Source of the DNA: Sphingobium chlorophenolicum
Lineage (GTDB): Bacteria; Pseudomonadota; Alphaproteobacteria; Sphingomonadales; Sphingomonadaceae
NCBI RefSeq assembly: GCF_000722875.1
Contig: NZ_JFHR01000002.1
Span: 124,001 to 188,000, forward strand
Reading direction: 5' to 3'
DNA: 64,000 nt
This document shows, piece by piece, positions 20,312 through 30,680 of this stretch. Position numbers and translations under genes: made by a program. The notes below the pieces were generated by a model. The model did no database searches and had not been told where the DNA came from. It saw only the letters and a list, made by a program, of their open reading frames with translations. Positions within the stretch are counted from its first letter, which is position 1. The number at the start of each line of letters is the position of its first letter.

Positions 20312-21256
20312 ATGGTTAGTTTTCTCGAATTCGAAAAGCCCATCGCGGAACTGGAAGCGCGGATCATCGAACTGCGCGCCACCGCCAATGCGGGCGATAT
20401 CGACATCAGCGGCGAGATCGACAAGCTGGAGCAACGCGCTTCGAAAATGCTGGTCGACACCTATGCGAAACTGTCCCCGTGGCAGAAGACGCAGGTTGCC
20501 CGCCATCCCGACCGCCCGCATTTCAAGGATTATGTCGCGGGCATGTTCGACAATTTCATGCCGCTGGCCGGGGACCGCGCCTTTTCGGACGATCAGGCGA
20601 TCATCGGCGGCTTCGCGACCTTGGGCGACCGGCGCGTGGTCGTGATCGGCCATGAAAAGGGCGACGACACCGCCAGCCGCGTCCGCCACAATTTCGGCAT
20701 GGCCAAGCCGGAGGGCTATCGCAAGGCGATCCGCCTGATGCAGTTGGCCGACCGTTTCGGCCTGCCGGTGGTGACGCTGGTTGATACGTCGGGCGCTTTC
20801 CCCGGCGTGCAGGCGGAGGAGCGCGGACAGGCGGAGGCCATCGCCCGCTCGACCGAACAATGTCTGGCGCTGGGCGTGCCGATGGTTGCCGCCGTGGTGG
20901 GCGAGGGCGGCTCCGGCGGCGCGGTGGCGCTGGCGGCGGCCAATCGCGTGCTGATGTTCGAACATGCCGTCTATTCGGTGATTTCGCCCGAAGGCTGCGC
21001 GTCGATCCTCTGGCGCACGGCGGAAAAGGCCAGCGATGCCGCGACCGCCATGCAGGTCACGGCACAGCATCTGAAATCGCTCGGCGTCATCGACCGCATC
21101 GTGCCGGAGCCGATCGGCGGCGCCCATCGCGAGCCGGTGCAGGCGATCGCCAGCCTGGGCACGGCGATCGGCCAGGAACTGGATTCGCTCTCCGGCATCA
21201 GCGCCGACGCCCTGCGCACCGACCGCGCCGACAAGTTCCTCGCCATCGGCGTATGA
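20312..21256 (+). CDS. accA: Acetyl-CoA carboxylase carboxyltransferase subunit alpha
   Basis: Transfers CO2 from carboxybiotin to acetyl-CoA in the first step of fatty acid synthesis, with AccD (not in this window). 314 residues with the family N-terminal helical segment ([16 protein letters not shown]), the crotonase-type core, and [19 protein letters not shown]. Starts 11 bases after the recombinase stop. Confidence 0.95.
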   Translation: MVSFLEFEKPIAELEARIIELRATANAGDIDISGEIDKLEQRASKMLVDTYAKLSPWQKTQVARHPDRPHFKDYVAGMFDNFMPLAGDRAFSDDQAIIGGFATLGDRRVVVIGHEKGDDTASRVRHNFGMAKPEGYRKAIRLMQLADRFGLPVVTLVDTSGAFPGVQAEERGQAEAIARSTEQCLALGVPMVAAVVGEGGSGGAVALAAANRVLMFEHAVYSVISPEGCASILWRTAEKASDAATAMQVTAQHLKSLGVIDRIVPEPIGGAHREPVQAIASLGTAIGQELDSLSGISADALRTDRADKFLAIGV

Positions 21257-21335
21257 TCGGCTGACCCCTGTTCCGGGGAACCTGCCCCTGCTATCCGTCG
21301 TTACGCGATGGTAACAGGGGAGGCAGGAGAGTAGC

Positions 21336-22811
21336 GTGAAGCAAACAACATCTCTGGCTTATGCTGGCTTGGGCCTGATGGCCCTGGCCGCCGCGCCGTC
21401 GGCGCTCAGCCAGCAGCGGGCGATTCGCACGGTTTCATCGATCAGTCCGCAGGAAAAGGAAGCGGGCGCCAAGCAGCATCCCCAGCTTCTCAACGAATTT
21501 GGCGGCGCCTATGCCGGGCCTCAGGCGAAATATGTGGAGGGCGTGGGCCGCCGCATCGCGGTCCAGTCCGGCCTCTCGAATGCGCAGGGGGACTTCACCG
21601 TCACCCTGCTCAATTCGCCGGTGAACAACGCCTTCGCCATCCCCGGCGGCTATGTCTATGTGACGCGGCAACTCATGGCGCTGATGAACGACGAGGCGGA
21701 GCTTGCGGGCGTGCTCGGCCATGAAATCGGCCATGTAGCGGCCCAGCATGGTCAGCGGCGGCAACAGGCGGCACAACGCAACGCCATTGGCGGCACGCTG
21801 CTGCAAGTGCTGACCGGCGCGCTGCTGGGCGATTCGGGGCTGGCCGGCCTGCTGCAAAAGGGGATCGGCCAGGGCAGCCAGTTGCTGACGCTCAAATTTT
21901 CCCGCAGTCAGGAATATGAGGCGGACGATCTGGGCATCCGCTATCTGGCCTCCGGCGGTTACGATCCCAAGGCGCTTTCCACCATGCTGGCTTCGCTGGC
22001 GGCGCAGAGCAGCCTGGACGCCAGGGTCGCGGGCAGTTCCCGTTCCGTGCCGGAATGGGCCAGCACCCACCCCGATCCAGCCTCCCGCGTGGGACGCGCC
22101 GCCCGCAACGCTGCCGCCAGCGGTTCGAGCAGTACCGTGCGCAACCGGGACGCGTTTCTGAATGCGCTGGATGGCGTGCTGTATGGCGACGATCCGAAAC
22201 AGGGGGTGATAGAGGGCAACCGCTTCCGCCATCCCGATCTTCGGCTCAGCTTCACCGCGCCGTCAGGGTTCGGCATGGAGAATGGCGCGGATGCCGTCAC
22301 CGTAGCAGGGTCGGGCGGCCAGGCGCAATTCGGCGCCGCCAGCTATAGCGGCGATCTGTCCGCCTATATCGATTCGGTTTTCGCCAAATTGGGCGGCGGC
22401 AATGGCGGCGTCCCGCGTGGCGAAGTGCGCCGCACCACGGTCAACGGGCTTCCCGCAGCCTGGCGCACGGTCCGGGCCAGCACCCAGTCGAGCCAGGTCG
22501 ACGCGACCGTCTTCGCTTATGATTTCGGAGGCGGGAAGGCCTATCACTTCCTGCTGTTGACGGCGGCCGGGCAGGGGGTCGGTCCCTTTTCGGCCATGGT
22601 CCAGTCGGTACAGCGCCTTTCCGCACAGGAGGCGGCGGCGATCAAGCCGCGCCACGTTGACGTCGTCACCGTAAAGGCTGGCGACACCGTACAATCGCTC
22701 GCCAAGCGCATGGCTTATGCCGATTATGCGACGGAACGATTCTTGACGATCAATGCCCTTACCGCGCAAAGCGTGCTGCGGCCCGGCCAACGGGTGAAGA
22801 TTGTCACTTGA
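21336..22811 (+). CDS. M48-family metalloprotease with C-terminal LysM-like domain
   Basis: Periplasmic zinc protease of the BepA/LoiP type, likely in outer membrane quality control. 491 residues from GTG 21336, with GGAGGCAGGAG upstream. Signal peptide to about 26, HExxH motif in LGHEIGHVAAQH, third zinc ligand in SRSQEYEADDLGIRYL. The C-terminal 50 residues (VDVVTVKAGDTVQSLAKRM...LRPGQRVKIVT) look like a LysM fold. Monocistronic with its own terminator. Confidence 0.88.
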   Translation: MKQTTSLAYAGLGLMALAAAPSALSQQRAIRTVSSISPQEKEAGAKQHPQLLNEFGGAYAGPQAKYVEGVGRRIAVQSGLSNAQGDFTVTLLNSPVNNAFAIPGGYVYVTRQLMALMNDEAELAGVLGHEIGHVAAQHGQRRQQAAQRNAIGGTLLQVLTGALLGDSGLAGLLQKGIGQGSQLLTLKFSRSQEYEADDLGIRYLASGGYDPKALSTMLASLAAQSSLDARVAGSSRSVPEWASTHPDPASRVGRAARNAAASGSSSTVRNRDAFLNALDGVLYGDDPKQGVIEGNRFRHPDLRLSFTAPSGFGMENGADAVTVAGSGGQAQFGAASYSGDLSAYIDSVFAKLGGGNGGVPRGEVRRTTVNGLPAAWRTVRASTQSSQVDATVFAYDFGGGKAYHFLLLTAAGQGVGPFSAMVQSVQRLSAQEAAAIKPRHVDVVTVKAGDTVQSLAKRMAYADYATERFLTINALTAQSVLRPGQRVKIVT

Positions 22812-22825
22812 TAATGGCTGGACGC

Positions 22826-22862
22826 AAAAAAGGGCGACGGGATCGTTTCCGCCGCCCTTTTT
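22826..22862. terminator. Bidirectional terminator between the M48 protease and flp genes
   Basis: AAAAAGGGCG (22826-22835) pairs with CGCCCTTTTT (22853-22862). The A and T flanks let it work for the plus-strand protease gene and the minus-strand pilin gene. Confidence 0.85.
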
Positions 22863-22874
22863 AACTAGCTAACC

Positions 22875-23039
22875 TTAGTTGGTCAGGCTGTTCGAAACCT
22901 TGTTAAAGGTGTTGGTCAGCTTGCCGCCCAGAGTGGACATGGCGCCGATGGCGGCAACTGCGATCAGGGCGGCGATCAGGCCGTATTCAATGGCGGTCGC
23001 GCCTTTTTCATTCTTCAGCATCTTGCGGATGAACTGCAT
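22875..23039 (-). CDS. Flp-family type IVb pilin
   Basis: 54-residue prepilin of the tight-adherence (Flp) type: basic leader MQFIRKMLKNEKG, then the ATAIEYGLIAALI segment with Glu at +5 after the cleavage-site Gly and a single hydrophobic helix. GGAGAC precedes the ATG at 23039. No tad/cpa assembly genes are in the window, so assembly must be encoded elsewhere. A second flp-like gene lies 138 bases upstream. Confidence 0.9.
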   Translation of the reverse strand: MQFIRKMLKNEKGATAIEYGLIAALIAVAAIGAMSTLGGKLTNTFNKVSNSLTN

Positions 23040-23177
23040 TGGAAGTCTCCTTGCCTCAAGTTACACGTTTAACTACCCGGCCGCCCCCGCTTGAAATGAA
23101 GGTCAGCTTGAACCCGGTGTAGAGGGGGGGGGTTGATAAAGATTTAATGGAGCAGAAGAGGTGTCAGAAATTGATGG

Positions 23178-23369
23178 TTAATGCGCCGAAACTTCGGTCG
23201 CGACATTGTTCCACATGGAGACGGTCTTGTTGGCCACGCTGGAAATAGCGCCGATGACGGCCAGGCAAATAAGAGCAAGGATCAGCCCATATTCCACCGC
23301 CGTTGCGCCTCGCTGGCAGGCCGCCAGTCGCCAAAGGCTCCTTATCAACGCCCGCATGCCGCACCCCAT
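23178..23369 (-). CDS. Second Flp-family type IVb pilin
   Basis: 63 residues with the leader ending in CQRG and the mature start ATAVEYGLILALI. It differs from its neighbour in having Cys residues and a longer leader. ATG 23369 is listed; ATG 23357 (MRALIRSLW), preceded by GGGGTG, is as likely. Possibly a minor pilin or pseudopilin. Confidence 0.82.
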   Translation of the reverse strand: MGCGMRALIRSLWRLAACQRGATAVEYGLILALICLAVIGAISSVANKTVSMWNNVATEVSAH

Positions 23370-23435
23370 TTACACACAGCCCCAAATGCCCTTGTAAAAG
23401 CGGCAGAGTTAACAAACCCCTCAAGCCGGATCGTT

Positions 23436-23843
23436 ATGACGATAAATTTCCCCTTGCTCGTGGTCGCCGCCGCCCTGGTCGACGCGGATGGCCGCGTCCT
23501 GCTGCAACAGCGCCCGCCCGGAAAGCCGATGGCGCATCTCTGGGAATTCCCCGGCGGCAAGGTGGAACCGGGCGAAGCGCCCGAAACCGCCCTTATCCGC
23601 GAGTTGGAGGAGGAGTTGGGCATCCGCACCCACGCAAGCTGCCTCGCCCCCGCGACCTTCGCGAGCGAGCCGCTGGGCGACCGTCACCTGTTGCTGCTGC
23701 TTTATGTCTGCCGCAAATGGCAGGGCATCCCCGAAGCGCGGCACGCGACCGCGCTCCAATGGGCCAGGCCCGCGCAAATGTACGCGCTGGATATGCCGCC
23801 GGCGGACCTGCCGCTGATCGGCCTGCTCGATTCGCTGATCTGA
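23436..23843 (+). CDS. mutT: MutT-like 8-oxo-dGTP diphosphatase (Nudix)
   Basis: Removes oxidised dGTP from the nucleotide pool. 135 residues with a complete Nudix box, GGKVEPGEAPETALIRELEE then ELGI (Gx5Ex7REUxEExGU). The fit to MutT (strand VAAALVDADGRVLLQQRP before the box) is good, but other Nudix substrates cannot be excluded. Start at ATG 23436; the longer open frame upstream covers the pilin leader on the other strand. Confidence 0.88.
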   Translation: MTINFPLLVVAAALVDADGRVLLQQRPPGKPMAHLWEFPGGKVEPGEAPETALIRELEEELGIRTHASCLAPATFASEPLGDRHLLLLLYVCRKWQGIPEARHATALQWARPAQMYALDMPPADLPLIGLLDSLI

Positions 23844-23891
23844 TGAGGCGTCGGGGCAGGCGCGCCGGACGGGCCAGCCCCGCTCGAACCC

Positions 23892-24371
23892 TTATTTCTC
23901 GGCGGCTTTGCTCTGCAATTGGATGTAGTTCTGGATGCCCATGCGGTCGATCATCTCGAACTGGGTTTCCAGCGTGTCGACATGCTCTTCCTCGCTTTCC
24001 AATATGTGCTGGAACAGGTCGCGGCTCACATAATCGCGGATCGATTCGCAATAGGCGATCGCATCCTTCAACACCGGCAGCGCCTCATATTCCAGTTCGA
24101 GGTCGGCCTTCAATATCTCCTCCACCGTCTCGCCGATCTTCAGGCGGCCGAGCAACTGGAAATTGGGCAGGCCGTCCAGGAACAGGATGCGCTCCGCCAG
24201 CTTGTCGGCGTGCTTCATCTCGTCGATGGATTCTTCATATTCGAACTTGGCCAGCTTCTCGATGCCCCAATGGTTCAGCATGCGATAGTGGAGGAAATAT
24301 TGGTTGATCGCGGTCAGCTCATTTTTGAGGACCTCGTTCAGATATTCGATGACCTTGGCGTCGCCCTTCAT
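23892..24371 (-). CDS. bfr: Bacterioferritin
   Basis: Iron-storage 24-mer subunit, 159 residues. All di-iron ligands are in place: Glu18, Glu51, His54, Glu94, Glu127 and His130, with Met52 as the haem ligand. ATG 24371 gives this numbering exactly; an in-frame upstream start at 24410 would break it. The partner bfd lies just upstream on the same strand. Confidence 0.96.
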   Translation of the reverse strand: MKGDAKVIEYLNEVLKNELTAINQYFLHYRMLNHWGIEKLAKFEYEESIDEMKHADKLAERILFLDGLPNFQLLGRLKIGETVEEILKADLELEYEALPVLKDAIAYCESIRDYVSRDLFQHILESEEEHVDTLETQFEMIDRMGIQNYIQLQSKAAEK

Positions 24372-24520
24372 GGCGTTCTTCTCCGGCTGTAAGGAAGTGC
24401 CGGGGACCATAAGCGTTTCGCGCTCGTTTGTTAATCCGGAAAGCCGCAGAAATCCGCCATTTTTCGCTGCGCTATTGCGTCAAGTTCGCGGCAGCCGACT
24501 GCGCCTGCCTCGCAATGACT

Positions 24521-24691
24521 TCAGATGGAGGCGCGCTCGGCCGCGATGATCGTGCGCGCGAAGGGCACGCACTGGCCGCATTTGGGCCGGCGTCCCAGAC
24601 GCGCATAGGCGCTGCAAGGGGTTGCGCAACCGTCGCGGGCGACCTCTTTCAGGTCCTTTTCACGAATGGCATTGCAGACACAGACAACCAT
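24521..24691 (-). CDS. bfd: Bacterioferritin-associated ferredoxin
   Basis: 56-residue [2Fe-2S] protein that delivers electrons to bacterioferritin to release iron. Cluster ligands Cys4, Cys6, Cys38 and Cys41 (CVC...CGQC) match the family; two further Cys are at 22 and 26. GGAG precedes the ATG at 24691. Upstream of bfr on the same strand with about 150 bases between. A longer same-frame reading starting at 25690 is an artefact. Confidence 0.93.
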   Translation of the reverse strand: MVVCVCNAIREKDLKEVARDGCATPCSAYARLGRRPKCGQCVPFARTIIAAERASI

Positions 24692-24744
24692 GCAAATCTC
24701 CTGAGGCGGAGATAGCGCAGATGATAATAGGTCGCAATAGATAT

Positions 24745-25989
24745 TCAGTCGCTGTTGCGAATCTTTTGCGTTTGGCGCCGGGCCAGGCTGCGCCACAGCC
24801 ATTCCGCCGGTCCCATCGCGAATCGCCTTTGCCATAAAGGTGACCAGACCAGCATGACCGCCCACGCCGCCACGACGAACAACGGCATGGCCCGATGCGG
24901 AACATGCCCGAACAGCCCCAGCCCCCAGCCATAGAAAATCGCGCACATGACAAAACTGCTGCCCAGATAGTTGCTGAGCGCCAGCCGCCCGACGGCAGCG
25001 ATCCGTGCCATGAAAGCGCCACCGCGATGCCGCGTGAATAACCAGAGGATCAAGGCCGCCCAACCCACGGACAGCGGAATGCGGAAGGGGAAGGACCAGG
25101 CCAGCGCCGACCCCAACGTCGTCAACGCCGCGAACCGCCCGGAAATGATCCAGACCGCCAGCGCCGCCATCGGGATCAGCCCGATCAGGAAACAATGCCG
25201 CGCGGTCCGCCAATATTGCTCCGCCTGCCAGCGTCCCGTCAGGAATCCGCCCTTCAACATCGCCATGCCTAGCAGCATGAACCCCAACGTATCGAACAGG
25301 ACGAAGGGCAAAGTCGTCAGCCACTGTCCGCCGAACAGCGCGACATGATGCAGGAATATGCCGCCATACCCCCCGCGATAGGTCATATATTCGCTCCGGA
25401 TAGCCGGATGCGCCGGATCGGAAAGCGAGGCGATGAAATTGGCGAAACCCGCGCTTACGTGGCTCGCTCCGTCGGGTGCCGCCGCCGCATGGCTCCAGGC
25501 GTAAAGCGTGCCGATGAATCCCGCGCAGACCAGGAAATGCGCCAGGAAGAAGAAAAAGGCCCATTTGACGAGCGCCAACGGCTCCATCCGCACGAACAGC
25601 AGCGCGGCGAAGCCGACCAGCGCATAGATCATCAATATGTCGCCCCACCACAGCAGCAGATAATGGGCCAGGCCGAAGAGGAACAACCATGCGGCGCGGA
25701 TCATCTGCGCCTGCCGCCCGTCGCGCCCGGCCATCTCCTCCCGGTCGATCAGCAACAGCATCGACGCGCCAAACAGCATGGAGAAGAGCGCCCGCATCTT
25801 GCCGTCGACCAACAGGAAACTGACCGTCCAGAAGGCGATGTCGCCCGTCGAGAGCGGCCCCGCCGCCGCCGGACTGAAATAGGCCTGCTCCGGCAGGGCG
25901 AATGCCGCGATGTTCATCCAGAGGATTCCCATGACGGCGCAGCCGCGCAGCACGTCCATGGCGGGAATCCGGGAAGAAGGGGCGGTCAT
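24745..25989 (-). CDS. DUF418/YeiB-family membrane protein
   Basis: 414-residue polytopic membrane protein (about ten hydrophobic segments). It opens with DVLRGCAVMGILWMNIAAF, typical of YeiB-type proteins related to acyltransferase-3-like membrane enzymes, and ends in the DUF418 region (WSPLWQRRFAMGPAEWLWR). Function is unknown in the family. Divergent from bioC. Confidence 0.85.
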   Translation of the reverse strand: MTAPSSRIPAMDVLRGCAVMGILWMNIAAFALPEQAYFSPAAAGPLSTGDIAFWTVSFLLVDGKMRALFSMLFGASMLLLIDREEMAGRDGRQAQMIRAAWLFLFGLAHYLLLWWGDILMIYALVGFAALLFVRMEPLALVKWAFFFFLAHFLVCAGFIGTLYAWSHAAAAPDGASHVSAGFANFIASLSDPAHPAIRSEYMTYRGGYGGIFLHHVALFGGQWLTTLPFVLFDTLGFMLLGMAMLKGGFLTGRWQAEQYWRTARHCFLIGLIPMAALAVWIISGRFAALTTLGSALAWSFPFRIPLSVGWAALILWLFTRHRGGAFMARIAAVGRLALSNYLGSSFVMCAIFYGWGLGLFGHVPHRAMPLFVVAAWAVMLVWSPLWQRRFAMGPAEWLWRSLARRQTQKIRNSD

Positions 25990-26039
25990 CGGTCAGGTTG
26001 GTCCTTCAAGAGGCTGGAAAAGAGGTCGAGCCTCTGTCA

Positions 26040-26819
26040 ATGCGACTAGCCATGAATGGTCGGCGCAAGCAACGAATAAGCGACGCGTTCGGCGCGGCGG
26101 CGGGGCGTTATGACGATCATGCCGGGCCGCAACGGCTGGCGGCCGCGCTGGTGGCCGATCTCGCGCAACGGCAGAAGCCGGACGGCGTCAGCCGGATATT
26201 GGAGATTGGCTGCGGCACCGGCTTTCTGACGCGCGACATCCAGGCGCGCTGGCCCGGCGCGGAATTGGTGGTGACGGACCTGTCGCCCGACATGCTGGCC
26301 CATGCAGCGAAGAGCGGGCTGGTCGCGGGCACCTTCATGACGATGGACGGCGAAGCGCCGATCTTTGAAGGGGAGTGGTTCGACCTGATCCTCTCCAGCC
26401 TGGCCTTCCAATGGTTCGACGATCTGGAAAGCGCGATCGCCCGGCTGGCGGGATTGCTGCGGCCGGGCGGCAGCCTCATTTTCTCGACCATGGGGGAGGG
26501 GAGCTTCGCCCGCTGGCGTCGGGCGCATGAAGCGAGCGGAGTGGGCGCCGGCATTCCCGATTATCCCTCGCTCGAAATGCTGCGCTCGATGCTGGGACGC
26601 TTCGACGACGCCTTTGCCTTCGACGAGGATTATGCCCTGGCCTGCGGCGGCGCGAAGGGCTTGATCGCGCATCTCAAAGGCATCGGCGCGGTGGTGCCTA
26701 GCGAAGGCCGCAAGCCCCTCCCGCCCAGGGATCTGCGCCGGGTAATGGCAAGTTTCGAGGAAGGCGGCGGGGATGACGCCTATCAGGTGCTGTTCGGCCG
26801 CGTAACGCGAGTTGGCTGA
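26040..26819 (+). CDS. bioC: Malonyl-ACP O-methyltransferase (BioC-like)
   Basis: SAM-dependent methyltransferase that would cap malonyl-ACP to start pimelate (biotin) synthesis. 259 residues with the BioC-type N-terminus (RISDAFGAAAGRYDDHA), SAM motif ILEIGCGTGF and SSLAFQWFDD. Other bio genes are not nearby, so the name rests on family resemblance. Start may be 26040 or 26052 (MNGRRKQ); neither has a clear RBS. Confidence 0.78.
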   Translation: MRLAMNGRRKQRISDAFGAAAGRYDDHAGPQRLAAALVADLAQRQKPDGVSRILEIGCGTGFLTRDIQARWPGAELVVTDLSPDMLAHAAKSGLVAGTFMTMDGEAPIFEGEWFDLILSSLAFQWFDDLESAIARLAGLLRPGGSLIFSTMGEGSFARWRRAHEASGVGAGIPDYPSLEMLRSMLGRFDDAFAFDEDYALACGGAKGLIAHLKGIGAVVPSEGRKPLPPRDLRRVMASFEEGGGDDAYQVLFGRVTRVG

Positions 26820-26858
26820 TTATGAGGATATGGCAGTACTGGCCATCCCAAGACATTC

Positions 26859-26880
26859 CCCTCCCGCTTGCGGGAGGGGG
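26859..26880. repeat. GC hairpin between bioC and purT
   Basis: CCCCTCCCGCTTGCGGGAGG region: an 8-9 bp stem with a TTG-type loop, no T run. It lies between convergent gene ends, so it may stop transcription weakly or be a fragment of the local palindromic repeats. Confidence 0.45.
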
Positions 26881-26898
26881 CGTGACGGTTCTTCACCC

Positions 26899-28068
26899 TC
26901 ATCCCCCATAAACAATCCGCACCTTGCCCGCAGCCTCCGCCGCCACAGCCCGTGCCCTGTCCGCATCCTCCGCCTTGGCCAGAGCCACGCCCATCCTGCG
27001 ATAGGGCCGGGTCGTCGGCTTGCCGAACAGCCGCAAATCGACTTCCCCGCCGGGCGTCGAGAGCGCCTCCGCCAGGCCCTCGAACCGGAAGTCGTCCGCT
27101 TCCCGATCCGCCAATATCACCGCCGAAGCCGCGCCCCCGGCCAGCGTCACTTCCGGCACCGGCAGACCCAATATGGCGCGGGCATGCAGGTCGAACTCGC
27201 TGAAATTCTGCGAAATCAGCGTCACCATGCCGGTATCGTGCGGCCGCGGCGACAATTCGGAGAAGATCACATCCTCCCCCTTCACGAAGAATTCCACGCC
27301 GAAAATGCCGTATCCGCCCAGATTGTCGACCACCTTGCGCGCCATGTCCTGCGCGGCGGAAAGGGCGGCGTTAGACATGGGCGTCGGCTGCCAGCTTTCC
27401 TGATAATCGCCGCGCTCCTGCCGGTGGCCGATCGGCGGGCAGAAGCTGACGCCCTCCCGGCTGCGCACCGTCAGCAGCGTGATCTCATAGTCGAAGGCGA
27501 TGAATTCCTCGACGATCACCCGGCTCCGGTCGCCGCGCATATTGGCGACGGCATAGGTCCACGCCGCTTCCAGTTCCCCGGCGGCGCGAACCGTGCTCTG
27601 ACCCTTGCCGGATGAGGACATGACCGGCTTGATGACGCAGGGCAGGCCGGTATGCGCGGCCCCCGCCAGCACTTCCTCCAGCGTCTCGGCATAGCGGTAG
27701 CGGGACGTGCGCAGTCCCAATTCCACCGCCGCCACCTCGCGGATGCGGTCGCGGTTCATCGTCATGATGGTGGCGCGGGCGGAGGGCACGACGGTCACGC
27801 CCCGCGCCTCGAAATCGGCCAGCACCTCGGTACGGATCGCCTCGATCTCCGGCACGACGAAATCGGGCTTGTGTTTCTCGATCGCCTTGGCCAGCAGGTC
27901 GGCATCCAGCATCGAAAAGACCTCATGGCCATCTGCCACCTGCATGGCGGGCGCGCCCGCATAGCTGTCGCAGGCGATGACCTGCGCGCCCAGCCGCTTG
28001 GCGGAGATCACGAACTCCCGCCCCAGTTCGCCCGAACCGAGGAGAAGAATCTTCGCGGTAAAGGCCAT
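26899..28068 (-). CDS. purT: Formate-dependent phosphoribosylglycinamide formyltransferase
   Basis: ATP-grasp enzyme that formylates GAR with free formate in purine synthesis. 389 residues: [22 protein letters not shown] at the N-terminus, the ATP-grasp core with [16 protein letters not shown], and [14 protein letters not shown] near the metal site. Downstream of purL on the same strand but separated from it by a terminator. Confidence 0.95.
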   Translation of the reverse strand: MAFTAKILLLGSGELGREFVISAKRLGAQVIACDSYAGAPAMQVADGHEVFSMLDADLLAKAIEKHKPDFVVPEIEAIRTEVLADFEARGVTVVPSARATIMTMNRDRIREVAAVELGLRTSRYRYAETLEEVLAGAAHTGLPCVIKPVMSSSGKGQSTVRAAGELEAAWTYAVANMRGDRSRVIVEEFIAFDYEITLLTVRSREGVSFCPPIGHRQERGDYQESWQPTPMSNAALSAAQDMARKVVDNLGGYGIFGVEFFVKGEDVIFSELSPRPHDTGMVTLISQNFSEFDLHARAILGLPVPEVTLAGGAASAVILADREADDFRFEGLAEALSTPGGEVDLRLFGKPTTRPYRRMGVALAKAEDADRARAVAAEAAGKVRIVYGG

Positions 28069-28095
28069 GGCGGCTTCCTTTCAGACAGGCGATGC

Positions 28096-28135
28096 AAAAC
28101 AAGCTGTTCCTGCCTGCGCAGGCGCAGCTTGTTTT
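28096..28135 (-). terminator. Terminator between purL and purT
   Basis: An 11-bp arm (AAAACAAGCTG, 28096-28106) pairs with CAGCTTGTTTT (28125-28135), with a second GCCTGCGCAGGC hairpin inside. On the minus strand it ends in TTTT after the purL stop. Confidence 0.75.
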
Positions 28136-28141
28136 TATTGT

Positions 28142-30319
28142 TTAAAGTTCCGCGTCCATCAGCGCCGGGAAGAAGCCCTCATGCGCGCCGCGCAACTCGG
28201 CCAGCGCCACGCCCGCCACCTTGTCGCCGCCCGTCGTCCCGATCTTCACGGCGCCCGGAATGTCGACGCCCTGGGCAGCGGCGACGATGTACCGCCCCTG
28301 ATCCTCGCCAAAGGCGCTCGCGGTCGTCAGGGCGATGCTGAGGTCCGCCCCGATCTTCCCGGCCAGCGCCATCTCGGTGACCGCCACGATCAGGCCGCCG
28401 TCGGAAATATCATGCACCGCATTGACCTTGCCCGCCGCGATCAGCGTGCGGACGGCCTCGGCATTGGCGCGCTCCGCCGCCAGATCGACCTTGGGCGCAT
28501 TGCCCGCTTCCCGCCCGGCAATTTCGCGCAGCCAGATCGACTGGCCCAGATGCGTCCCTTCGCCGCCGATCAGCCAGATCGCGTCGCCCTCATTCTTGAA
28601 GGCCACGGTCGCCATCCCGTCGACATCCTTGAGCAGGCCGATGCCGCCGATGGCGGGAGTCGGCAGGATCGCGGACCCTCCGCCAGTCGCCTTGGATTCG
28701 TTGTAGAGCGACACATTGCCCGACACGATGGGGAAATCCAGCGCGCGGCAAGCGTCGCCCATGCCCTCCAGGCAGCCGGTGAACTGGGCCATGATCTCCG
28801 GCCGCTGCGGATTGGCGAAGTTCAGGCAATTGGTAACGGCCAGCGGCGTCGCGCCGACCGCGCTGATATTGCGATAGCATTCCGCGATGGCCTGCTTGCC
28901 GCCCTCATAGGGATCGGCATAGCAATAGCGCGGCGTGCAGTCGGTGCTGATCGCGATGCCCTTTTGCGATCCATGGACGCGCACCACCGCCGCGTCGCCG
29001 CCGGGGCGCTGCACCGTGTCGGCGCCGACCATATGGTCATATTGCTCCCAGATCCAACGGCGCGAGGCGATGTCGGGCGAACCCATCAGCCTGACGAGAT
29101 CAGCGCCGATGTCGGCGCTCTCGGCAATCTCGCCCAGCGGCTGGACGCCGGACCAGATCTTATATTCATCCTTGGCCATCGCCGGACGGTCATAGAGCGG
29201 CGCATCGTCGGCCAGCGGGGCCAGCGGAATGTCGCACACCGTCTCGCCCTTGTGGACCAGCACCATGCGGCCCGTGTCGGTCACATGGCCGATCACCGCG
29301 AAATCCAGTTCCCACTTGCGGAAAATGGCTTCGGCAAAATCCTCCTTGCCCGGCTGGAGCACCATCAGCATGCGCTCCTGCGACTCCGACAGCATCATCT
29401 CATAGGCCGTCATGCCGGTTTCGCGCTGCGGCACCTTGTCCATGTCGAGCTGAATGCCGACGCCGCCCTTCGACGCCATCTCCACGGAGGAGGAGGTAAG
29501 GCCCGCCGCACCCATATCCTGGATCGCGACGATGGCGTCGGATGCCATGAGTTCCAGGCATGCCTCGATCAGCAGCTTTTCGGTGAAGGGATCGCCCACC
29601 TGCACGGTCGGCCGCTTCTCCTCCGAATCCTCGCCGAAATCGGCCGATGCCATCGTCGCGCCATGAATGCCGTCGCGGCCGGTCTTGGAGCCGACATAGA
29701 CGATCGGATTGCCCACGCCCGACGCGGCGCTGTAGAAAATCTTGTTCGTCTCGGCGACGCCCACGGTCATCGCGTTGACCAGGATGTTGCCGTCATAGGC
29801 GGGGTGGAAATTCACCTCGCCGCCCACAGTCGGCACGCCCACGCAATTGCCGTAGCCGCCGATGCCGCGCACCACGCCGCTGATGAGATGCTTCATCTTG
29901 GGGTGATCGGGTCGCCCGAAGCGCAGCGCGTTCATGTTCGCCACCGGCCGCGCGCCCATGGTGAACACGTCGCGCAAAATGCCGCCCACGCCCGTCGCCG
30001 CGCCCTGATAGGGTTCGATGTAGGACGGGTGGTTGTGGCTTTCCATCTTGAAGATCGCGGCCTGGCCGTCGCCAATGTCGACGACGCCTGCATTCTCGCC
30101 GGGGCCGCAAATGACCTGCGGTCCTTCGGTCGGCAGCTTCTTCAGATGGATTCGCGAGCTTTTGTAAGAGCAATGCTCCGACCACATGACCGAGAATATG
30201 CCGAGTTCGGTGAGATTCGGCTCCCGCCCAAGCGCGTTCAGGACGCGATCATATTCTTCCGGGGAGAGCCCATGTTCGGCGACGACCTGGGGCGTGATCT
30301 GGGATGCGGTGCTGGACAT
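28142..30319 (-). CDS. purL: Phosphoribosylformylglycinamidine synthase subunit PurL
   Basis: ATP-dependent amidation of FGAR to FGAM, working with PurQ and PurS (not in the window). 725 residues, the size of the three-subunit type rather than the 1300-residue fusion. Visible motifs: [39 protein letters not shown] and the duplicated AIR-synthase-like halves. ATG 30319 is the family start; the upstream in-frame extension reads repeat copy B. Confidence 0.96.
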   Translation of the reverse strand: MSSTASQITPQVVAEHGLSPEEYDRVLNALGREPNLTELGIFSVMWSEHCSYKSSRIHLKKLPTEGPQVICGPGENAGVVDIGDGQAAIFKMESHNHPSYIEPYQGAATGVGGILRDVFTMGARPVANMNALRFGRPDHPKMKHLISGVVRGIGGYGNCVGVPTVGGEVNFHPAYDGNILVNAMTVGVAETNKIFYSAASGVGNPIVYVGSKTGRDGIHGATMASADFGEDSEEKRPTVQVGDPFTEKLLIEACLELMASDAIVAIQDMGAAGLTSSSVEMASKGGVGIQLDMDKVPQRETGMTAYEMMLSESQERMLMVLQPGKEDFAEAIFRKWELDFAVIGHVTDTGRMVLVHKGETVCDIPLAPLADDAPLYDRPAMAKDEYKIWSGVQPLGEIAESADIGADLVRLMGSPDIASRRWIWEQYDHMVGADTVQRPGGDAAVVRVHGSQKGIAISTDCTPRYCYADPYEGGKQAIAECYRNISAVGATPLAVTNCLNFANPQRPEIMAQFTGCLEGMGDACRALDFPIVSGNVSLYNESKATGGGSAILPTPAIGGIGLLKDVDGMATVAFKNEGDAIWLIGGEGTHLGQSIWLREIAGREAGNAPKVDLAAERANAEAVRTLIAAGKVNAVHDISDGGLIVAVTEMALAGKIGADLSIALTTASAFGEDQGRYIVAAAQGVDIPGAVKIGTTGGDKVAGVALAELRGAHEGFFPALMDAEL

Positions 30320-30412
30320 GAGCGCGCCTTTAGCGATGGAGCGTCCGATAGACAATGCTGACGCGCACGCACAGACGAAAACGTTGCTGCGGTTCGGCGC
30401 AAGAGCGTATTT

Positions 30413-30586
30413 GGGTGGAAACCGGACCCATCCTATTCCTCCCCATCGAGAGATGGGGAGGGGGACCGGCCGCAGGCTGGTGGAGGGGAAGATACGCAGG
30501 TCACGCCATTTCCCCTCCACCATCGGCTGCGCCGACGGTCCCCCTCCCCACGCTGCGCGTAGGGAGGATTAGTGGCAGCAATTGGC
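30413..30586 (-). repeat. Dispersed quasi-palindromic repeat, copy B
   Basis: Inverse orientation to copies A and D. It reads TCCTATTCCTCCCCATCGAG at the left and ends CGTAGGGAGGATTAG at the right, with core GATACGCAGGTCACGCC. Lies upstream of purL; an open frame run through it would add a false N-terminus to purL. Confidence 0.85.
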
Positions 30587-30620
30587 CATCTTCCACCAAA
30601 TCCCCGCACATCCAATAAAG

Positions 30621-30654
30621 AAAAGGGCCGGCCTCCGCATGGGAAGACCGGCCC
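30621..30654 (-). terminator. Terminator of the MliC-like gene
   Basis: GGGCCGG (30625-30631) pairs with CCGGCCC (30648-30654); read on the minus strand it is followed by TTTTCTTTATT. Confidence 0.85.
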
Positions 30655-30680
30655 GGATGTGCAGGAAAATGTAAAGAGGA

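Larger units (their letters stand above)
30320..30680. other. Gap between purL and the MliC-like gene
   Basis: Holds the purL promoter region near 30320-30410, repeat copy B and the terminator of the MliC-like gene. No gene is supported. Confidence 0.5.

Noticed and set aside
24521..25690. A 389-codon frame ending in the bfd ferredoxin
   Set aside because: All but the last 56 codons read the DUF418 gene in another frame; bfd has its own start and RBS.
27977..30361. A 794-codon plus-strand frame across purT/purL
   Set aside because: Antisense shadow of purL; His/Arg-rich and without family resemblance, a usual effect of high GC.
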